Shown here: piece by piece, positions 20,725 through 24,546 of the stretch
Layout of the letters: each line of letters starts with the position of its first letter
Numbering within the stretch: position 1 is the first letter of the stretch
Origin: Kiritimatiellia bacterium
GTDB taxonomy: Bacteria > Verrucomicrobiota > Kiritimatiellia > RFP12 > UBA1067
Assembly (NCBI GenBank): GCA_017547265.1
Contig: JAFYQC010000278.1
Span: 1 to 24,546, forward strand
DNA length: 24,546 nucleotides
Reading direction: 5' to 3'
The notes under the pieces: model-generated
Databases searched by the model: none
What the model was told of the DNA's origin: nothing
Seen by the model: only the letters and a program-made list of their open reading frames with translations
Position numbers and translations under genes: made by a program

Positions 20725-21501
20725 ATGCTTGAGGAACTGACGAAGTTTTACGACAGATACGTCGACGAATATAGGGAGCCAGACGGCACCCTGCCGAGCA
20801 TGATGCGCCTTAAGCGCATCCACACCGGGTTTGTCGTGAAGAACGCAGAACTAATCGCCGACGGCGAGAAGTTCGATGCCGAAACGCGCGAGGCCGCTCT
20901 TGCCGCGGCACTTCTCCACGACACCGGGCGCTACGAGCAGCTTAAGCTTTACAACACCTTCCGTGATTCAGATTCGGTTGATCACGCCGTCTTTTCCCAC
21001 GACATCGTGAAGGAGAAGGGCTGGCTCAATGAGCTCGTTCCCGACGTGCGAAAGCGCGACGCGATTCTTAACGCCGTCCTCTACCACAACAGACGCGACA
21101 TCCCCGAAGGACTCGACAAGCTCACCGATGCCTGTTCGCACACAGTACGCGACGCCGACAAACTCGATATCTTCCGCGTTCTCGAAGACCAGGTTGAGCA
21201 CACAGACTGGAAGGGCGACTCTCGCGCGTTCTGGAATCTCGCTATCAGCGCCCCGCCGAACCCCGTCGTAGTCGACTGCATAGAGAAGCGGATGCCCGTC
21301 GCCTACCAGGACATAACGTCGCTTGCCGATTTCGTCTTGATCCAGGTCGGCTGGATGATCTCTGGGCTTCACTACAAGACTTCGCGGCACATCTGCCGCG
21401 AGCGCGATCACCTCGAGTTCCGCCGCAATTTCCTCCACCAGCTGACGGACGATCCGTCAATAGACAAACTCTGCGACCTCGCATGCTCTGTTCTCTCATA
21501 G
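20725..21501 (+). CDS. HD-domain phosphohydrolase
   Basis: A 258-residue cytoplasmic protein with the metal-binding residues of the HD superfamily: RIHTGFVVKNAELIA (31-45; His33), ALLHDTGRYEQL (62-73; His65-Asp66), DHAVFSHDIV (86-95), VLYHNRR (118-124; His121) and VRDADKLDIFRVLED (141-155; Asp143 or Asp145). HD proteins hydrolyse phosphomonoesters, nucleotides or second messengers; this one resembles the stand-alone metabolite-type family rather than RelA/SpoT or HD-GYP, which have extra motifs not seen here. The C-terminal third is helical (SLADFVLIQVGWMISGLHYKTSRH). It is the sixth gene of the operon that starts at 15807 and overlaps the next small gene by 19 bases. The substrate is unknown. 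Confidence 0.88.
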   Translation: MLEELTKFYDRYVDEYREPDGTLPSMMRLKRIHTGFVVKNAELIADGEKFDAETREAALAAALLHDTGRYEQLKLYNTFRDSDSVDHAVFSHDIVKEKGWLNELVPDVRKRDAILNAVLYHNRRDIPEGLDKLTDACSHTVRDADKLDIFRVLEDQVEHTDWKGDSRAFWNLAISAPPNPVVVDCIEKRMPVAYQDITSLADFVLIQVGWMISGLHYKTSRHICRERDHLEFRRNFLHQLTDDPSIDKLCDLACSVLS

Positions 21502-21932
21502 TCGCCGCCGCAGTCATAACTGCACAGCCGCTCGTGGACGAAGACGTCCTCGAGCCGAGCGTGCAGAATGAAGTCGACCACGCAATCTCGCTCGCGTCCA
21601 CGAACGAGGTGACGCTTTCTTGCGCGGCGGTCGCGTTCGCCGAACTGTATGCGACGAACGGCATGAGCACGACTAGCCGCGCTGTGTCGCTCGTGTCGAC
21701 GCAGAAGGGCGGGAGGTGGTTTCACGATGGCGCGGACGTCACGCCTGTCGCCGTCCGCATGCTCGTCGCCGCGTCGGGATGTCCGCTTGCGGGTCCTAAG
21801 CCGTCGCTGACCGCCGCCGAGGTATGGCGGCTTGCGGAGAAAGACCATCTTTCCTTTATGGCCGCGGCGCTTAAGGCGGAGAAGCTCGGCTTTTTTGCGC
21901 AGGGCGGGTCGCAGCCGTTCAACGAGGAATGA
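21483..21932 (+). CDS. Small exported protein of unknown function
   Basis: A 149-residue protein that I do not recognise. The first 14-15 residues (MLCSLIVAAAVITAQP) look like a short signal peptide. The rest is predicted mainly helical with a Ser/Thr-rich middle (YATNGMSTTSRAVSLVS) and no invariant catalytic motif. It is accepted as real because it lies exactly between two certain operon genes, overlapping the HD gene by 19 bases and ending 3 bases before coaB, and because its codon pattern resembles its neighbours. GAGGAATGAG near its end also serves as the coaB ribosome site. Confidence 0.6.
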   Translation: MLCSLIVAAAVITAQPLVDEDVLEPSVQNEVDHAISLASTNEVTLSCAAVAFAELYATNGMSTTSRAVSLVSTQKGGRWFHDGADVTPVAVRMLVAASGCPLAGPKPSLTAAEVWRLAEKDHLSFMAAALKAEKLGFFAQGGSQPFNEE

Positions 21933-21935
21933 GCG

Positions 21936-22700
21936 ATGAAGTTTGTCGTGACAGCTGGCCCGACGCGCGAACATCTCGATCCGGTGAGGTTTCTCTCGAA
22001 CCCGTCTACCGGCAAGATGGGCTTTGCCGTCGCGCGCGCTGCGGCGATGCGCGGGCATGAAGTCGCCCTTGTTGCCGGACCTGTCTCGCTCAAGACACCG
22101 AAGGGCGTCAGGCGAATCGACGTGACGAGTGCGCGAGAGATGCTCGCCGCCGTCGAAAAGGAGTTGTTTAACAGTTCGCGGGACATGGCTCTTAATATCG
22201 GCGGGCGTGTCGGAGACGCGCCCCTACCGGTAGGGGCGGCACTCCGTGCCGACCGCACCTCGCAATGCTCCATGGTCTTCGTCTCTACTGCAGCGGTTGC
22301 GGACTGGCGGCCTGCAAAGTGTGCGGCGAGGAAGCTCAAGAAGGGTCAGATGTCTGACACGCTCAAGCTCGTCCGCAACCCTGATATCCTCAAGGAAATC
22401 GCTCGCAGAACATCGGCCACCAACTCAAACACTCAAACACTCAAACACTCAAACACTTATCTTGTGGGTTTCGCCGCAGAGACAAACGACGTCATCGCGG
22501 AGGCGCGGCGCAAGTGCCGCGAGAAGAACCTCGACATGATCGTGGCGAATGATGTCACGGAGAAGGGCTCCGGATTTGGTGTCGACACCAATCGCGTGAC
22601 TTTTGTGAGGAAAGACGGTTCAGTTGACCGTCTGCCGCTTATGACCAAGCTCGCCGTTGCTCGGCGGATTGTGAGGGAATGTGAAGACCTTTGTCCTTAA
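21936..22700 (+). CDS. coaB: Phosphopantothenate-cysteine ligase (CoaB), stand-alone and repeat-interrupted
   Basis: CoaB joins cysteine to 4'-phosphopantothenate with CTP (or ATP) in coenzyme A synthesis. In most bacteria it is the C-terminal half of CoaBC; here it is a separate 254-residue protein with no CoaC decarboxylase domain before it. Clear motifs are VVTAGPTRE (4-12), RFLSNPSTGKMGFAVA (18-33), AAVADWRP (119-126), the KLKKGQ active-site lysine segment (133-138), LVRNPDIL (145-152), LVGFAAET (176-183) and DMIVANDV followed by GSGFG (200-214). Two foreign segments keep the frame: residues about 79-112, coded by a palindromic repeat, and about 159-174, coded by an ACTCAAAC repeat. Both lie in loops between conserved motifs. 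The gene overlaps the next by 20 bases. Confidence 0.92.
   Translation: MKFVVTAGPTREHLDPVRFLSNPSTGKMGFAVARAAAMRGHEVALVAGPVSLKTPKGVRRIDVTSAREMLAAVEKELFNSSRDMALNIGGRVGDAPLPVGAALRADRTSQCSMVFVSTAAVADWRPAKCAARKLKKGQMSDTLKLVRNPDILKEIARRTSATNSNTQTLKHSNTYLVGFAAETNDVIAEARRKCREKNLDMIVANDVTEKGSGFGVDTNRVTFVRKDGSVDRLPLMTKLAVARRIVRECEDLCP
22205..22250 (+). repeat. REP-like palindromic element inside coaB
   Basis: GCCCCTACCGGTAGGGGC (22220-22237) is a perfect 18-base palindrome, preceded by CGGAGACGC and followed by a small hairpin GGCAC-TCC-GTGCC (22238-22250). The segment GGAGACGCGCCCCTACC is nearly the same as one in the ksgA element (4076-4091), showing a shared family. It codes for residues near RVGDAPLPVGAALRA without a stop. 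Confidence 0.88.
22423..22454 (+). repeat. Octamer tandem repeat inside coaB
   Basis: Four exact copies of ACTCAAAC in register. In frame it yields NSNTQTLKHSNT-like residues in a loop before the FAAET motif. Same 8-base period and ACTC start as the repeats at 7856 and 17047. Confidence 0.92.
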
Positions 22701-23346
22701 CGGGTGGTCTGCGAGCGAGCAGGCGTGGGATCTTTGCGCGTTTCCGCGCGACCGCGTGTTCTCGTATGTCGATCAGTTGGAAGGGCTTCCAGAAAAGGCG
22801 GTGGAGGCGGAGGACGAAGTTGTTCTCGTAGGTTGGTCGATGGGTGGAAGCGCCGCGCTTCGTCTCGCTGTGGCGTACCCCGAGAAGATAAAGGGGCTCG
22901 TGCTTGTCGCGGCTACGGCGAGGATGATGAAGGACGATGGCTGGGCGGGAATGTCTGAGAGGCGTCTTGCGGCGCTCGAAGTGGGGCTCAAGATGACGCA
23001 TGGCGAGGGGTTCTTTGGAATTCCCGACGGCAAGCCGAATCCTTACATTCTCGATGAGGAGCGTAATCTCGCCCGCGGGCTCGTCTATTTGCGTGAGACA
23101 GATGTCCGCGACGCGCTTGAGGAACTAAATGCCTCGGGGCGGCTTAAGTGCCCGGTTGCGATATTTCAGAGCGAGCGCGACGGAATCGTGCGCGCCGAAA
23201 ACGCCGCGTACCTCAAGTCGATATTCCCGCAGGCATCGGTGACGATGGTCCCTGACTCGGAACACGCCTTGCCGATCATTATCCCTGAAGCGATCGATGC
23301 CGCCGTTTCAGCTGTTTTGAAGGAAAATATAAAATCGGCAGTTTAG
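22681..23346 (+). CDS. Alpha/beta hydrolase, BioH-like
   Basis: A 221-residue alpha/beta hydrolase. The nucleophile elbow is VGWSMGGSAAL (50-60; Ser53), the acid is probably Asp167 in QSERDGIV, and the base is His195 in DSEHALPI. The opening TFVLNGWSASEQAWD (3-17) matches the HGWG-type oxyanion strand with Asn-Gly-Trp-Ser in place of His-Gly. The overall layout resembles BioH, the pimeloyl-ACP methyl ester esterase of biotin synthesis, but it is shorter than the usual 255 residues, mostly in the lid. No other biotin gene is near, so a general carboxylesterase is equally possible. GTG start, overlapping coaB by 20 bases. GAGGGA lies only two bases upstream of the start. Last gene of the nine-gene operon. 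Confidence 0.78.
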   Translation: MKTFVLNGWSASEQAWDLCAFPRDRVFSYVDQLEGLPEKAVEAEDEVVLVGWSMGGSAALRLAVAYPEKIKGLVLVAATARMMKDDGWAGMSERRLAALEVGLKMTHGEGFFGIPDGKPNPYILDEERNLARGLVYLRETDVRDALEELNASGRLKCPVAIFQSERDGIVRAENAAYLKSIFPQASVTMVPDSEHALPIIIPEAIDAAVSAVLKENIKSAV

Positions 23347-23347
23347 G

Positions 23348-23573
23348 TTTTAACGCAGAGTCGCGTAACCGCCGCGCAAGCGGGGCTCGCGATTCGTAGC
23401 GAGCCAAGCCGAGCGAAGCGAGTGCCGAGAGACGCGAAGTGCGCAGAGAAGAGGGGATGTTGTATAACACATGAAAAATTATGAAGGTAAATGTTGTCAT
23501 CAACAAAGAAATCACATTTCAAAACCTATAAAACACTCTGCGTTCTCTGCGACTCTGCGTCTCTGCGTTAAAA
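23348..23573 (+). repeat. Inverted-repeat-bounded intergenic element
   Basis: This gap holds no gene. It is bounded by perfect 13-base inverted repeats, TTTTAACGCAGAG (23348-23360) and CTCTGCGTTAAAA (23561-23573). Inside the left part is a GC-rich hairpin GGCTCGC-GATTCGTA-GCGAGCC and further GCGAG/CTCGC repeats. The right end has four CTCTGCG units. The middle (about 23456-23530) is AT-rich and contains TATAAC and TATAAA, either of which could be a promoter for the next gene. A Shine-Dalgarno-like AAAGGGAAA lies at about 23580-23588. Confidence 0.75.
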
Positions 23574-23594
23574 ATTCTTAAAGGGAAAACATAA

Positions 23595-24546
23595 ATGAAA
23601 CTTGAAAACGTCTTTATGCTTCTACCGAATCGGACGGTCGGGTTCGGTTCGATTGAGATCGAGGGCGACACAATCGCCAAGATTGATTTGTACCCTGCGC
23701 CAGACGCCACGCACCAATCGCGCCTCGTTCTTCCTGGTCTTGTCAACTGCCATTGCCACGCGCCGATGACGCTCTTGCGCGGTGTAGGCGGCGGGCTTCC
23801 GCTGCAGCGCTGGCTTGAAGAGGCGATCTTCCCCGTCGAGGCGAAGATGACAGACGCAGACGTCGCCGCGGGAATGACATGGGGCGCGATGGAAATGCTC
23901 GCGGGCGGCACGACGTGTGTTGCGGACATGTACGAGCACACTCGCGCAGGTGCTGATGCGCTTGCGGCGACGGGGATGCGCGGCAATGTGTGTAGGGTCG
24001 GGCTTTCATTCATCCCAGGCCGCCTCGCCGAGTGCATCGACTTTGCAAAGACGTCGCCCGGCGGCCACCTTGCCGCAGATATCTGTGTTCACTCCGAATA
24101 TCTTACCGACGAGAAGTTCTGTCGCGCGCTAGCGGAGGCGAACAAGGAACTTAAGCGTCCGCTTCACGTTCACGTGAGCGAGACGAAGAAGGAACACGAA
24201 GAGTGCATCGCCCGCCACGGCAAGACGCCGATTGCCTATCTCGCAGATACGGGTCTTCTCGACCGCGGCGGATATGCCGCGCACTGCGTGTGGTGCACGG
24301 ACGACGACTTCAGGATCATGGCCGAGAAGGGCGTCTCGCTCGTCCACAACCCGACGAGCAACATGAAACTCGGAAGCGGCTTTGCGCGCGTGCCCAGGGC
24401 GATGGAGCTTGGCGTGAATGTCGCGCTTGGGACGGACGGGACTGCCTCGAACGACAACCTCGACATGTTCGAGGAGATGCATCTCGCCTCGCTGATCCAC
24501 AAGGGGCTTGCAAACGACCCTACAGTCCTCTCGCCGTGGGACATCA
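23595..24546 (+). CDS. Amidohydrolase, MTA/SAH deaminase-like (partial at window end)
   Basis: The first 317 residues of a metal-dependent deaminase running off the right edge; full members have about 420-440 residues. The family deaminates 5'-methylthioadenosine, S-adenosylhomocysteine or related nucleosides and bases. Zinc and catalytic residues are visible: LPGLVNCHCHAPMTLLRG (46-63; His53 and His55), GGTTCVADMY (104-113), LHVHVSETKKEHEEC (190-204; His193 and Glu196), AAHCVW (228-233; His230), VHNPTSNMKLGSG (250-262) and LGTDGTASNDNLDMFEEM (278-295; Asp281). The NPTSNMKLxSG and GTDGxASNNxLDM patterns are typical of the MTA/SAH deaminase and TrzA/AtzA-like group, so the nucleoside-deaminase reading is favoured over a guanine or cytosine deaminase. 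The start has the ribosome site AAAGGG and follows the repeat element. Confidence 0.88.
   Translation, partial: MKLENVFMLLPNRTVGFGSIEIEGDTIAKIDLYPAPDATHQSRLVLPGLVNCHCHAPMTLLRGVGGGLPLQRWLEEAIFPVEAKMTDADVAAGMTWGAMEMLAGGTTCVADMYEHTRAGADALAATGMRGNVCRVGLSFIPGRLAECIDFAKTSPGGHLAADICVHSEYLTDEKFCRALAEANKELKRPLHVHVSETKKEHEECIARHGKTPIAYLADTGLLDRGGYAAHCVWCTDDDFRIMAEKGVSLVHNPTSNMKLGSGFARVPRAMELGVNVALGTDGTASNDNLDMFEEMHLASLIHKGLANDPTVLSPWDI

Noticed and set aside
22180..22460. coaB as a pseudogene
   Set aside because: Two insertions are present but the frame is continuous and all conserved CoaB motifs remain.

Overview
The window is GC-rich bacterial DNA in which every gene I can support lies on the + strand. 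The content suggests a member of the PVC superphylum, most likely Verrucomicrobiota/Kiritimatiellota or Lentisphaerota. The clues are a DUF1080 lipoprotein, a LamG-like secreted protein, a Ser/Thr kinase fused to a formylglycine-enzyme-like domain beside an ECF sigma factor, a eukaryote-type hexokinase, a REP-associated transposase, and many short tandem and palindromic repeats. This placement is inferred from gene content; there is no rRNA or marker phylogeny in the window.

Layout. 1-1200: the 3' end of dapB, then a DUF1080 lipoprotein on a leaderless promoter. 1200-1670: a terminator overlapping a promoter, then four tRNAs (Ala-CGC, Arg-CCT, Leu-CAG, Glu-CTC) from two near-identical promoters. 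1683-6812: an AsmA-like protein, a heptamer-repeat tract, ksgA, a hexokinase and a SurA/PpiC-type foldase. 6923-11822: kinase-SUMF1 and ECF sigma overlapping by one base, a structured leader, a LamG-like secreted protein and an AT-richer secreted protein. 11892-12893: a REP-type HUH transposase with a C-terminal DprA/SLOG-like domain. 12965-15728: a Gfo/Idh/MocA oxidoreductase and a CE7 acetyl-xylan-esterase-like protein, each with its own promoter; both suit carbohydrate processing. 15807-23346: nine genes with overlaps or gaps of 7 bases or less (NrnA-like, ELM1-like, histidine kinase, MATE, small membrane protein, HD hydrolase, small exported protein, CoaB, alpha/beta hydrolase). 23347-23594: a repeat element. 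23595-end: a partial MTA/SAH-deaminase-like amidohydrolase.

Three threads run through the window. First, promoters share an extended -10 of the form TGNTATA(A/C)T; for several genes it ends about 7 bases before the start codon with no Shine-Dalgarno sequence, which implies leaderless mRNAs. Second, palindromic REP-like elements sit in frame inside ksgA, coaB, the histidine kinase and the transposase gene. Third, period-7 repeats lie between genes and period-8 repeats lie inside genes (kinase linker, ELM1-like gene, coaB) without breaking the reading frames. The transposase-DprA fusion in the same window is a candidate mover of the palindromic elements and is the most novel single gene here.
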